Origin: an uncultured Prevotellaceae bacterium
GTDB taxonomy: Bacteria > Bacteroidota > Bacteroidia > Bacteroidales > Bacteroidaceae
Direction: 5' to 3'
Length of the DNA: 15,075 nucleotides
Assembly (NCBI GenBank): GCA_902477365.1
Contig: CABSGW010000034.1
Location: forward strand, 1 to 15,075
Shown one piece after another: positions 8,501-14,852 of this stretch. Under the pieces are notes generated by a model. It ran no database searches, had not been told where the DNA came from, and saw only the letters and a program-made list of their open reading frames with translations. A program made the translations under genes and the position numbers. Position 1 is the first letter of the stretch; each line of letters begins with the position of its first letter.

Positions 8501-9372
8501 GCATTCAGGTGGCCTTCGTAGAAACCGAATTTAGGCAACAAGACCGGATTTCCCGTCAGTTGATAGAAGTCGTTAAGCAATGATACCGCCCCCTCGTTTA
8601 CCATAAAGAATACATCCAAATAGTCCTCTTTATGCTGCAAGCTTACGATACCCTTCGCCGTTTCTCCAAAATCATATTTACCCGGTTTGAAGGTGTACCA
8701 CATCATGCCGTATCCATTCGTCGACCAATAATATGGTGTGGGAGATGCAACACCGCCATCCGTCCAATTATTGGTGTTCACGATTTCGATGGACTTTCCC
8801 TTATGAGAAAAACGTCCGTTCTGAACACCACCGCCATAAAAATACTCCTGAGGATTCTCTTTCAGCGAAAGCGTAACACGTCCTTTCTCAAATTTAGCAG
8901 GTTCAACTTCTTCAATAACTACTTGATTTGTCTTTAAATTGGTCACCTTCATCAAAGACGTTTTTTTGTCGATTGTAACCTTTATCTGACTGGTTGTAAT
9001 CACAATCTGATTGTTCTCTTCACCGGCAACCAATTGTTTAGACAACATTTTACGTGGATTGTTTACGAGTATTTGCGCCTCGGGCTTTGCTTGCGGATCA
9101 CGTATTATCCCGCCATTCACATCCTGAAATACACGAAAGATATTATCACCATAAAAATCGAGTGTCATACACTGATTATTGGCAAACACCACTTCCACTG
9201 CCGTTGGATTGATTTTCCTCACTCCAACAATTTGCTTGCTTTGTTGAGCTACCTCCGTTGCCGAACCGCTTAACGCCTTTACTTGCACCGGGACTGTAGA
9301 CAACGTTAAAGGTAAAGCAAGTGCCAAAACAACAGCTTTACGCTGCCTTGAATAACCTTTAAAGTTCTTCAT
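5515..9372 (-). CDS. Secreted GH31 glycosidase with Fn3, F5/8C, dockerin and cohesin-like modules; candidate alpha-N-acetylgalactosaminidase
   Basis: A 1285-residue retaining alpha-glycosidase. Seen: a type I signal peptide (KAVVLALALPLTL, no lipobox cysteine); a GH31 N-terminal beta domain (about 45-275); the catalytic barrel (about 276-600) with the likely nucleophile D428 in VLKTDVAWVG and acid/base D480 in GIWSGDQTGGEW; a proximal C-terminal domain (600-690); and a DUF5110-like part (about 695-800). Then come a fibronectin III domain (865-945), an F5/8C/CBM32-like domain (about 955-1085), a dockerin with two calcium-loop repeats (DINRDNKVDENDL at 1095 and DLNQNGLIDAYD at 1130), and a cohesin-like beta domain (1160-1285). 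The active-site surroundings and module order resemble the GH31 branch (subfamily 18) of alpha-N-acetylgalactosaminidases acting on mucin Tn-type GalNAc. The GH31 assignment is firm; the substrate is inferred. No SusC/SusD pair or regulator is adjacent. Confidence 0.92.
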   Translation of the reverse strand: MKNFKGYSRQRKAVVLALALPLTLSTVPVQVKALSGSATEVAQQSKQIVGVRKINPTAVEVVFANNQCMTLDFYGDNIFRVFQDVNGGIIRDPQAKPEAQILVNNPRKMLSKQLVAGEENNQIVITTSQIKVTIDKKTSLMKVTNLKTNQVVIEEVEPAKFEKGRVTLSLKENPQEYFYGGGVQNGRFSHKGKSIEIVNTNNWTDGGVASPTPYYWSTNGYGMMWYTFKPGKYDFGETAKGIVSLQHKEDYLDVFFMVNEGAVSLLNDFYQLTGNPVLLPKFGFYEGHLNAYNRDYWVEDEKGILYEDGKKYKESQKDNGGVKESLNGEKNNYQFSARAVIDRYNAHDMPLGWVLPNDGYGAGYGQTETLDGNIQNLKEFGDYARKKGVEIGLWTQSDLHPKDGISALLQRDIVKEVRDAGVRVLKTDVAWVGAGYSFGLNGVADVGNIMPYYGSNARPFIISLDGWAGTQRYAGIWSGDQTGGEWEYIRFHIPTYIGSGLSGQPNISSDMDGIFGGKNVPVNIRDFQWKTFTPMQLNMDGWGSNPKYPQALGEPATSINRWYLKMKSEFMPYTYSIAEEAVDGKPMVRAMFLDYPNAYTLGTATQYQFLYGPSVLVAPIYQETKVDAKGNDVRNGIYLPEGTWIDYFTGEVYQGNCIINNFDTPIWKLPIFIKQGAIIPMTHPNNNPSQINKKLRIYDLYPAGTTTFTEYDDDGTTELYRCGQGATTRITSVVEKDKAIITVEPTSGSFEGMEKEKISYFRVNVTAQPQKVSAKIGKQSVKLTAVHSMEAMEEGTNVFFYEEAPDMNLFATKGSEFANQKIIKNPVLHVKLAATDVTANTTMLEIKGFKYAPVNTYLTSTGALSAPVAQITEEHTQPYTLTPSWQKVTNADYYEIEFDGMLYTTIKDTELLFENLSAETTYSFKVRAVNKDGKSEWATASATTKANPLQFAIKGITAETTCENQGGQGINKLFDFDEGAGWHSKYGKGDAVPFDLVMDLNSINTLDKFHYMPRKDGGNGTIQQGTIYYSVDKTNWTESDKFEWTGSEVKVYEFKDKPTARYIKLAVTKAVGNFGSGQELYVFKVPGSESLIPGDINRDNKVDENDLTSYMNYTGLRKGDSDFDYVSIGDLNQNGLIDAYDISSVGTKLEDGVSRGKIAALAGTITITPSKKVYNAGEEVQLVVKGSGLSSVNAISFALPYDNKDLEYVGVDAKGMKSMMNLTYDRLHTNRQKALYPTFVNLGEKPYLEDGELMVIKFKAKNKVTFNLKAIDGILVDKFMNSIKF

Positions 9373-9429
9373 GATTTGTCTTTTATATATTTGATACTAG
9401 TTTTTATATTCAAAAAAGCTCTTAATGAG

Positions 9430-9437
9430 CAAAAATA
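9430..9437 (-). promoter_or_regulatory. Probable -7 box of the GH31 promoter
   Basis: Minus strand TATTTTTG matches TAnnTTTG. No TTTG lies 19-21 bases upstream. The implied leader is about 50 bases and contains a short GCTC/GAGC inverted repeat followed by six T. Confidence 0.45.
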
Positions 9438-9510
9438 AAAAAATCTATCCGAATAAGGAAATTATATTTAAACATATTTCCCATTATACCTCAATGTTAC
9501 ATTAATCCAA

Positions 9511-9553
9511 CCGTACTGCCCATCTCGTTTTAACGAGAAGCGCAGTGCGGTTT
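9511..9553 (+). terminator. Terminator-like hairpin of unknown owner
   Basis: Nested stems CCGTACTGC/GCAGTGCGG (9511-9519 with 9542-9550, apart from one G-T pair) and CTCGTT/AACGAG (9524-9529 with 9532-9537), followed by TTTTAAAAG on the plus strand. No annotated plus-strand gene ends here. Confidence 0.4.
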
Positions 9554-9689
9554 TAAAAGAAGCACACAGCGTTCAGCTTCCTTGCCCCGGCCAACAAAGC
9601 GATAATCCCTCCCTACCCACAAAGCTGAAATAGAGTAGACTCTTTCTATGCTTTGTAATGTAATCGCATAGCTGACAGTTGTAGACAAT

Positions 9690-9731
9690 AAAACGGCGGA
9701 AAGGTACTGTTATCAACCTTTCCGCCGTTTT
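9690..9731 (-). terminator. Intrinsic terminator of sodB
   Basis: Perfect 16-bp stem (9690-9705 with 9716-9731) containing ACGGCGGAAAGGT, with a 10-base loop. It is T-rich at the distal end on the minus strand (TTTTATTG). It starts 29 bases past the sodB stop. Confidence 0.88.
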
Positions 9732-9764
9732 GTTTTAGTGTTGTCTCGGTCAACTGTTATCAAC
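9706..9764. repeat. 12-bp direct repeat ACTGTTATCAAC
   Basis: Two perfect copies, at 9706-9717 and 9753-9764. The first forms the loop of the sodB terminator and the second covers the sodB stop codon. This may be a small duplication or chance. Confidence 0.5.
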
Positions 9765-10344
9765 TAATTTGCGCATAACAGGATGCCACTTTTTCCCAAT
9801 TAACCAACCCCCAAAAGGCTTTGATAAAATCAGCTCTCCTATTACGGTAGTCCACATAGTAAGCATGTTCCCATACGTCAATAGTAAGTAGCGGCTTCAA
9901 ATGCTGTTTCAATGGATTTGCAGCATTGGGCGCAGAAACAATCTGTAATTTTCCTTTACTATCGCTAACCAGCCAGACCCATCCTGAACCGAATAGTCCT
10001 AATGCAGCTTTTGTAAACTCGTCTTTAAAAGCCTCGACCGAACCGAAATCGCGTGTCAGCAGAGCCTCCATTGTGCTATTGACAGGTGTACCTCCCGGCA
10101 ACAATCCTTGGAAGAAAAAAGTGTGATTCCAGGTTTGCGCGGCATTGTTAAAAACCGGACCTTCTGCATTGCAGATAATCTCCTTTAAAGACATGTCTTC
10201 ATAGGGGGTATCTACAATCAATTTATTCAGGTTGTCTATATAGGTTTGCAAGTGTTTACCATAATGGTACTCGAGTGTTTCTCTACTCATTAAAGGAGCA
10301 AGTGCATCCATTTCATAAGGAAGCGTGGGCATAATGTGTGTCAT
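9760..10344 (-). CDS. sodB: Superoxide dismutase, Fe/Mn family
   Basis: Converts superoxide to oxygen and hydrogen peroxide in the cytoplasm. It protects an anaerobe during exposure to air. At 194 residues it has the normal length. Metal ligands are all present: H27 (EYHYGKH), H74 (TWNHTFFF), D156 and H160 (TIDVWEHAYY). Q70 in NNAAQTWNH is the position that carries Gln in Fe-type enzymes. Bacteroides fragilis and Porphyromonas gingivalis homologues can work with Fe or Mn, so the metal should not be taken as settled. The start MTHIMPTLPY matches the N-terminus I recall for those homologues. It is a monocistronic gene, with a -7 box at 10396-10403 and a strong terminator. No catalase or peroxide regulator is adjacent. 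Confidence 0.96.
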   Translation of the reverse strand: MTHIMPTLPYEMDALAPLMSRETLEYHYGKHLQTYIDNLNKLIVDTPYEDMSLKEIICNAEGPVFNNAAQTWNHTFFFQGLLPGGTPVNSTMEALLTRDFGSVEAFKDEFTKAALGLFGSGWVWLVSDSKGKLQIVSAPNAANPLKQHLKPLLTIDVWEHAYYVDYRNRRADFIKAFWGLVNWEKVASCYAQIS

Positions 10345-10395
10345 AATTTTCTATCTTTTAGCATTATGAATAATGATATTGATCTCTCAATACTT

Positions 10396-10403
10396 CAAAT
10401 ATA
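10396..10403 (-). promoter_or_regulatory. Probable -7 box of the sodB promoter
   Basis: Minus strand TATATTTG matches TAnnTTTG, about 50 bases upstream of the ATG. No clear -33 TTTG is seen. Confidence 0.5.
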
Positions 10404-10487
10404 CACATAAAAAACCACACCCGATGAATCTCATGAAGGTTATTAATCTATTTTAGTCATTTAGGCCAGCTAGGATTATCTTTTTGC

Positions 10488-10495
10488 TATCTTTG
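10488..10495 (+). promoter_or_regulatory. Probable -7 box for the rluA-type gene cluster
   Basis: TATCTTTG matches TAnnTTTG. The -33 region is weak. The expected start near 10502 leaves a leader of about 18 bases before the ATG at 10521, which supports that start. Confidence 0.5.
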
Positions 10496-10520
10496 CATAG
10501 CATATTAAGACCTATCGTCC

Positions 10521-12137
10521 ATGTTTCATCCATTGAATATATCTCAGCAAGAAATTCCTCTTCCCGCTTTATTCACATATCCTTTTCGATATACTCCACA
10601 TCCGTTGTCGGTAATGGCTGCCAGCGAAGTGCAAAAGATGTTGTCCGGACAACGAGTATGGCAACATGAACTAAAAGAAGGAAAGATGTTCGGCGTACTG
10701 ATTGTTCGTTCGCCACAAGGAAAGATTGGCTTTTTGGCAGCATTTTCCGGTTTGTTAGCCGGAAGTTATCACCATCCCTACTTTGTGCCTCCCATCTATG
10801 ACCTTCAACAACCGGACGATTTTTTCAAAAAAGAAGAAGCAACAATCAGCTTACTGAATAAACAAATAACCGCTTTAGAAAATGATCCTGCTTATATCAA
10901 CGCCCTAAAGAAGAAAGAAGAAAGCAAGTTGGCAGGCGAACAAGCCATCCAAGCATCCAAACAAGCATTGAAAATTCGCAAACAAATCCGTCAGGAGGCA
11001 CGAAAAAACGAAGCAGATACTGTTCTAACATTACGCCTAAACAAGGAAAGCCAATTTGAGAAAGCCGAGCACAAGCGTTTAGAGGCTAAATGGAAACAAC
11101 GCATCAAGGAACAGGAGCAGGTATTAGCCCGAATGCAACAAACCATTCAGCAATTAAAACAAGAACGTAAACAACGCTCCAATACGTTGCAAAAACAAAT
11201 CTTTGACGCATTCGTATTACTAAATGCCAAAGGCGAACAACGTAACCTGAACGAACTATTTCAACACACGGCGCAACGAATACCACCGGCCGGAGCAGGT
11301 GAATGTGCCGCACCTAAATTGTTGCAACATGCATTTCTGCATAATTTCCAACCACTTGCAATGGCTGAATTTTGGTGGGGCGGTTCACCCACGAATGCTT
11401 TACGGCAACACGGTATGTACTACCCTGCCTGTACCGGAAAATGCGGCCCTATTTTAACCTACATGCTACAAGGGCTATCTGTTGAGCCGGACCCGATGTC
11501 AAACAGAGAGAGACAACATATCCAAATTGTATATGAAGACGCATGGATTGTTATTATCAATAAGCCTTCAGGCCTATTATCCGTTCCGGGTAAAGATCCG
11601 AGTGCCGATTCTGCCTATCAGCAACTTAAGGAACTGTATCCACAAGCAGAAGGACCGTTATTAGTCCATCGGCTGGATATGGATACATCCGGACTCCTTC
11701 TTGCGGCAAAAGATTTGGATTCCTATCGTTTCCTACAAGCCCAATTTGCCGACCATACCATTCGCAAGCGATATACAGCGCTACTTGCAGGCAACTTACC
11801 TATTTCGGAAGGTATAATTGATTTACCTATTTGCCCTGATCCGACAGATAGGCCGCGTCAACAAGTCAACTTTCAAAAAGGCAAAGTTTCTCAAACCCGC
11901 TTTTCTGTCCTGGGCCATAACTCTTCTGCCACAAAGGTTGCTTTTTACCCACTCACAGGCAGAACTCATCAATTGCGTCTACACGCTGCACATCCACAAG
12001 GACTGCATACACCAATCCTAGGCGATGCTTTGTATGGGCAGCCTGCCGAAAGACTTTATTTACATGCCGCTGAAATCACCTTCATACATCCACAGAATCA
12101 CCAAACCATGACAATTTGTCAAGAAGCAGACTTTTAA
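10521..12137 (+). CDS. RluA-family pseudouridine synthase with long N-terminal extension
   Basis: A 538-residue protein whose C-terminal part (about 335-530) is an RluA-type RNA pseudouridine synthase, isomerising uridine in rRNA or tRNA. The catalytic Asp is D386 in LLVHRLDMDTSGLLL. The flanking motifs VIINKPSGLLSVPG (344-357), RKRYTALLAG and PLTGRTHQLRLHAA are all present. In front lie a short globular segment (1-95), a charged coiled coil (about 104-228), and a region (about 229-320) with GECAAPKLL, FWWGG and YYPACTGKCGPIL. Typical RluA proteins are 220-330 residues, but a long form with such an N-terminus exists in Bacteroidetes and some Proteobacteria. The RNA target site cannot be named. 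The stop overlaps the ATG of the next gene (TAATG), which indicates translational coupling. Confidence 0.92.
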   Translation: MFHPLNISQQEIPLPALFTYPFRYTPHPLSVMAASEVQKMLSGQRVWQHELKEGKMFGVLIVRSPQGKIGFLAAFSGLLAGSYHHPYFVPPIYDLQQPDDFFKKEEATISLLNKQITALENDPAYINALKKKEESKLAGEQAIQASKQALKIRKQIRQEARKNEADTVLTLRLNKESQFEKAEHKRLEAKWKQRIKEQEQVLARMQQTIQQLKQERKQRSNTLQKQIFDAFVLLNAKGEQRNLNELFQHTAQRIPPAGAGECAAPKLLQHAFLHNFQPLAMAEFWWGGSPTNALRQHGMYYPACTGKCGPILTYMLQGLSVEPDPMSNRERQHIQIVYEDAWIVIINKPSGLLSVPGKDPSADSAYQQLKELYPQAEGPLLVHRLDMDTSGLLLAAKDLDSYRFLQAQFADHTIRKRYTALLAGNLPISEGIIDLPICPDPTDRPRQQVNFQKGKVSQTRFSVLGHNSSATKVAFYPLTGRTHQLRLHAAHPQGLHTPILGDALYGQPAERLYLHAAEITFIHPQNHQTMTICQEADF

Positions 12138-12673
12138 TGATGAATCTCAGACAACGCCTCTCTCAACGTATCAGTATGCTCGACATACAAGAACTTCACG
12201 TGCAAACAAAAAAATGCTCCACACTTCGGACTGCGTTATACGAATTGCTTTTTGACTGTAATAACCGTATATCTTCACAAGCCGCTTGGATATTCACCCA
12301 TTACAGCACAAATGAGTTACAGATACTCGCTCATAAGCGTTCCTCACTCATAGAACTTGCCATCAGGCATCCCCATCCAAGCACTCAACGGCTCGTACTG
12401 TCTTTAATCCTCCGATTAGCAGCCAGCGATCTTCCCGATATCAACTTTATAAACTTCTGCATGTTGCATATCACTGCAGCCCATAAACCTTCAGGAATAC
12501 GCTGCTTGTGTATGAAACTTGCCTATCAACAATGCTACCAAATACCCGAATTGATGCAAGAACTTAAGCTAATCCTTGAGTTGCTGGACACAGAGCCATT
12601 GACTCCGGCCATCAAAGTCACTCGAAAAAACATATTATATGCGATAGCCAAAAATAAACCGATCACCCAATAA
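12137..12673 (+). CDS. HEAT-like helical repeat protein, function unknown
   Basis: A 178-residue protein that is almost entirely helical, with leucine-rich segments spaced like HEAT/ARM repeats: SSQAAWIFTHYS, RLVLSLILRL, GIRCLCMKLAYQQC and PAIKVTRKNILYAIAKN. It resembles small Bacteroidetes proteins that stay uncharacterised or are sometimes mislabelled as adenylosuccinate lyase. I see no catalytic motif, signal peptide or membrane span. The frame extends upstream to an ATG at 12116, inside the rluA-type gene, but the ATG at 12137 forms a TAATG junction with that gene's stop and is preferred; the ATG at 12140 is also possible. HEAT-like repeats usually mediate protein contacts, so it may bind a partner. 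Confidence 0.72.
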   Translation: MMNLRQRLSQRISMLDIQELHVQTKKCSTLRTALYELLFDCNNRISSQAAWIFTHYSTNELQILAHKRSSLIELAIRHPHPSTQRLVLSLILRLAASDLPDINFINFCMLHITAAHKPSGIRCLCMKLAYQQCYQIPELMQELKLILELLDTEPLTPAIKVTRKNILYAIAKNKPITQ

Positions 12674-12685
12674 ATATCCCCAACA

Positions 12686-13081
12686 ATGCCAACCATACAC
12701 CACATCGCCCTATGGACCTTACGTTTGGAAGTACTCAAACAATTCTACACACAATATTTTGAAGGTATTTGCGGTCCTCTATATATCAACCCTAAAACAC
12801 AGTTTTCATCTTATTTTATTACATTCGAAGGGGGAGCTTCGCTGGAAATAATGAGTAAAACAGGCATACAAGATACACCCATAACAAACAAGTCCAAAGG
12901 ACTTGCCCATCTTGCGTTTTCGTTTGCCAACAAAACCGAAGTACAACGTCAAACAGCGAGTTTGCGCGAGGCTGGATATACCATAGTTGGAGAACCGCGC
13001 ACCACAGGTGACGGTTATTATGAAAGCGTCATTTTAGATCCGGACGGCAATTACGTTGAATGTATATACAAAGGTATCTAA
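12686..13081 (+). CDS. VOC-fold protein, glyoxalase I-like
   Basis: A 131-residue vicinal-oxygen-chelate protein made of two beta-alpha-beta-beta-beta halves. The expected metal ligands are present: a His in IHHIALWT (5 or 6), E54 in ASLEIM, H75 in LAHLAF and E125 in YVECIY. This His-Glu-His-Glu pattern is that of metal-dependent glyoxalase I-like enzymes. The ending VILDPDGNYVECI is typical of the fold. The substrate is undetermined; lactoylglutathione itself is unlikely to be the substrate if the host lacks glutathione. It is cytoplasmic. It lies 12 bases after the HEAT-like gene on the same strand and is probably its operon partner. It converges on the DUF4296 operon with only 8 bases between stops, and I see no terminator hairpin there. 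Confidence 0.88.
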   Translation: MPTIHHIALWTLRLEVLKQFYTQYFEGICGPLYINPKTQFSSYFITFEGGASLEIMSKTGIQDTPITNKSKGLAHLAFSFANKTEVQRQTASLREAGYTIVGEPRTTGDGYYESVILDPDGNYVECIYKGI

Positions 13082-13089
13082 TAACGAAA

Positions 13090-13269
13090 TTACAGAAAAT
13101 AATCACCGCCAACCCACTCTGTGAATGGCAGTTCTTCTGTTAAGGAATAAAACCTCAAAGGCTTATTAGCAGAAAATTCTATAACTTGATTATACAGCAC
13201 TCGACCATCTGTCAAATGCAAGCGATTAACAGCGATACGCCTTGAAATGATAGAGGCATCTTCTTTCAT
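13090..13269 (-). CDS. Small conserved Bacteroidales protein, function unknown
   Basis: A 59-residue cytoplasmic protein containing AVNRLHLTDGRVLYNQVIEF and ending TEELPFTEWVGGDYFL. I recognise this as a small protein that recurs in Bacteroides genomes but has no assigned role. The pattern suggests a small beta-rich fold. The ATG at 13269 overlaps the stop of the DUF4296 gene as ATGA, giving translational coupling. A TTG two codons upstream (13275) would add two residues and is less likely. It is the last gene of the lspA operon. Confidence 0.75.
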   Translation of the reverse strand: MKEDASIISRRIAVNRLHLTDGRVLYNQVIEFSANKPLRFYSLTEELPFTEWVGGDYFL

Positions 13270-14195
13270 TTCCAATGCCCTCTAGGACGACGCGGCATTT
13301 TCTCTTGTCCACGCTCACGGGTAATCACATTCGCCCTTCCCGCAACACCACTGTCTACGACTGTGGAATCAGCTTTCAGTGTTACCGAAATACTGTCCGC
13401 TCCTGTAGACAGTACTGCTTGTTCACTCGCCTTTTTATATTGCCTGAAACGAATCAAAGCCGGTTCGGTTATCAACAAATGCGTCAAAGGATCTTTCCGG
13501 TCACCTTTCATATAAATAAAACCTAAAACCTCTTTGATGGGTAAATTAGCTGCAATAAGGGTCAACTTTGAACCACCACTCCCCCAAACACGTTCGTAGC
13601 GGGAAGAGACGGAATCATTTTCATACCTGACAGCCAAATATACATCCATTTCTTTTGGACCACTTGTTTTCGATTCTATATATTCCGATTTCCATTGTAA
13701 CACATAACGGTCTCGCGGGAAAAACGAAGAATCAGCCGTAATTGTAAAAAACAATCTGTTTTGGCCTTCCTGATTAGACAACATATAAAAAGCGTTACCT
13801 TGCCAGATGTTGGCTGTATCCCCATTCCCTACGATCGAAGCTAATGAAGACGCACGACTGTTTACACTACCCAACACTTGTGCCATATCCGCATAACGCA
13901 TATTGATTCGTTTATACACATCGAACATCACTTCTGTGTTACGCGTATACCATTTCAAGGTAGAATCAAATTCAGCCGGTGTGATGTGATGTTTCTTAAA
14001 CACGGCATCTATATATTTACAAGCGGCCAAACTATCTGTTCCATTATACTCAATGATGGAAGACGCCAAATGATAATCATACAATACTTCCTCCATTTGC
14101 TGTTCCGAAAGTATTCCACTCGGCACACGCGGCTTACAAGCCACAAACAGCAAAAAGCCCAGCCCTACAATAATTGGGGGTAAATAATGCTTCAT
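13266..14195 (-). CDS. DUF4296 lipoprotein
   Basis: A 309-residue protein with a lipoprotein signal peptide: a hydrophobic stretch followed by LLFVAC with the lipid cysteine at C20. The N-terminal part (about 24-110; SEQQMEEVLYDYHLA, YIDAVFKKHHITPAEFDSTLKWYTRN) is the DUF4296 domain, a helical domain common in Bacteroidetes and without assigned function. The middle (about 140-260) looks beta-rich, and the tail is basic (MPRRPRGHWK). It is probably anchored to the outer or inner membrane on the periplasmic side. Its ATG overlaps the lspA stop (ATGA), so it is produced together with the peptidase that would process its own signal. Confidence 0.88.
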   Translation of the reverse strand: MKHYLPPIIVGLGFLLFVACKPRVPSGILSEQQMEEVLYDYHLASSIIEYNGTDSLAACKYIDAVFKKHHITPAEFDSTLKWYTRNTEVMFDVYKRINMRYADMAQVLGSVNSRASSLASIVGNGDTANIWQGNAFYMLSNQEGQNRLFFTITADSSFFPRDRYVLQWKSEYIESKTSGPKEMDVYLAVRYENDSVSSRYERVWGSGGSKLTLIAANLPIKEVLGFIYMKGDRKDPLTHLLITEPALIRFRQYKKASEQAVLSTGADSISVTLKADSTVVDSGVAGRANVITRERGQEKMPRRPRGHWK

Positions 14196-14836
14196 TTATG
14201 CTCTGACTCTTTTTGTTTGTCGGTTAAAAACCGATGATAAAACAACAAAAGGGCAATACCTCCACAACTGATAGCGGCATCTGCAAAATTGAAGATCGGG
14301 CTGAAGAAGATGAAATGATCACCACCTACAAAAGGCATCCAATCGGGCCAGTCGGTTTCGATCAAGGGAAAATAGAACATATCGACTACCCTTCCTTGCA
14401 GAAAACCTGCATACCCTTCACCCCACGGCACAACTGTTGCAATGGAGAATGGAGTACTTTCGCTATAAATCATGCCATACAAGGCATTGTCTATCACATT
14501 ACCAAGAGCACCGGCTAACACGAAAGAAATACATGCTACATAGCCCAATGGAAAACGTCGCTTTACAACAATATACAGGTAATATCCAAGTACAGCCACG
14601 GCCACTATCCGGAACAATGCCAGAAAGTGCGTATCGCTGACACTTAGTCCAAAAGCAAATCCTTTATTCTCTGTAAAAAACAGATAAAACCAATCAAATA
14701 CATGAATACGTTCGTGCATATACATGTGGGTCTTGACCATCCATTTTATCCATTGATCCATGAATAATACAGACATAACAATCATGACCACCATATAAAT
14801 ACGTATTTTGGTGGCTCTGCTTTCCTCCCTGTTCAT
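14192..14836 (-). CDS. lspA: Lipoprotein signal peptidase (signal peptidase II)
   Basis: Inner-membrane aspartyl protease that removes the signal peptide from diacylglyceryl-modified prolipoproteins. At 214 residues it is longer than the about 165-residue enzyme of E. coli, as is common in Bacteroidetes. Four membrane segments are visible (about 13-30, 70-92, 97-118 and 180-201). The catalytic aspartates are D116 in LGNVIDNALYG and D186 in IFNFADAAISCGG. Other conserved parts are the N-terminal DQWIKW, ENKGFAFG (56-63) and GRVVDMFYF (148-156). An insertion around 122-145 and 160-178 accounts for the extra length. It starts 16 bases after the TraR/DksA-like stop, within the same operon. Confidence 0.96.
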   Translation of the reverse strand: MNREESRATKIRIYMVVMIVMSVLFMDQWIKWMVKTHMYMHERIHVFDWFYLFFTENKGFAFGLSVSDTHFLALFRIVAVAVLGYYLYIVVKRRFPLGYVACISFVLAGALGNVIDNALYGMIYSESTPFSIATVVPWGEGYAGFLQGRVVDMFYFPLIETDWPDWMPFVGGDHFIFFSPIFNFADAAISCGGIALLLFYHRFLTDKQKESEHK

Positions 14837-14852
14837 TGTTTTCCTCTAAGTA

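Larger units (their letters stand above)
9373..9759. other. 387-base gene-free region between sodB and the GH31 gene, with several hairpins
   Basis: I find no coding frame worth calling here. From left to right it holds the GH31 leader and -7 box. Next is a two-part hairpin at 9511-9550: outer CCGTACTGC/GCAGTGCGG with one G-T pair, inner CTCGTT/AACGAG, followed on the plus strand by TTTT. Then comes a hairpin at 9619-9656 (ACAAAGC/GCTTTGT with an inner ATAG/CTAT). Last is the sodB terminator (9690-9731), which is flanked by partly complementary outer arms (9675-9688 and 9741-9757). A small RNA or a degraded element are both possible; neither is shown. Confidence 0.5.

Noticed and set aside
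11292..11474. N-terminal region of the RluA protein as a cytidine-deaminase-like domain
   Set aside because: The catalytic Glu of the (H/C)-x-E motif is missing (CAAP) and the second motif is CxxxC, not CxxC. The resemblance is kept only as a question.
12116..12136. Upstream ATG for the HEAT-like gene inside the rluA-type gene
   Set aside because: It would overlap the preceding gene by 22 bases. The TAATG junction at 12135-12139 is the more typical arrangement.
13082..13089. Terminator between the convergent VOC and small-protein genes
   Set aside because: Only 8 bases separate the stops, and no inverted repeat with a T-run is visible around them.
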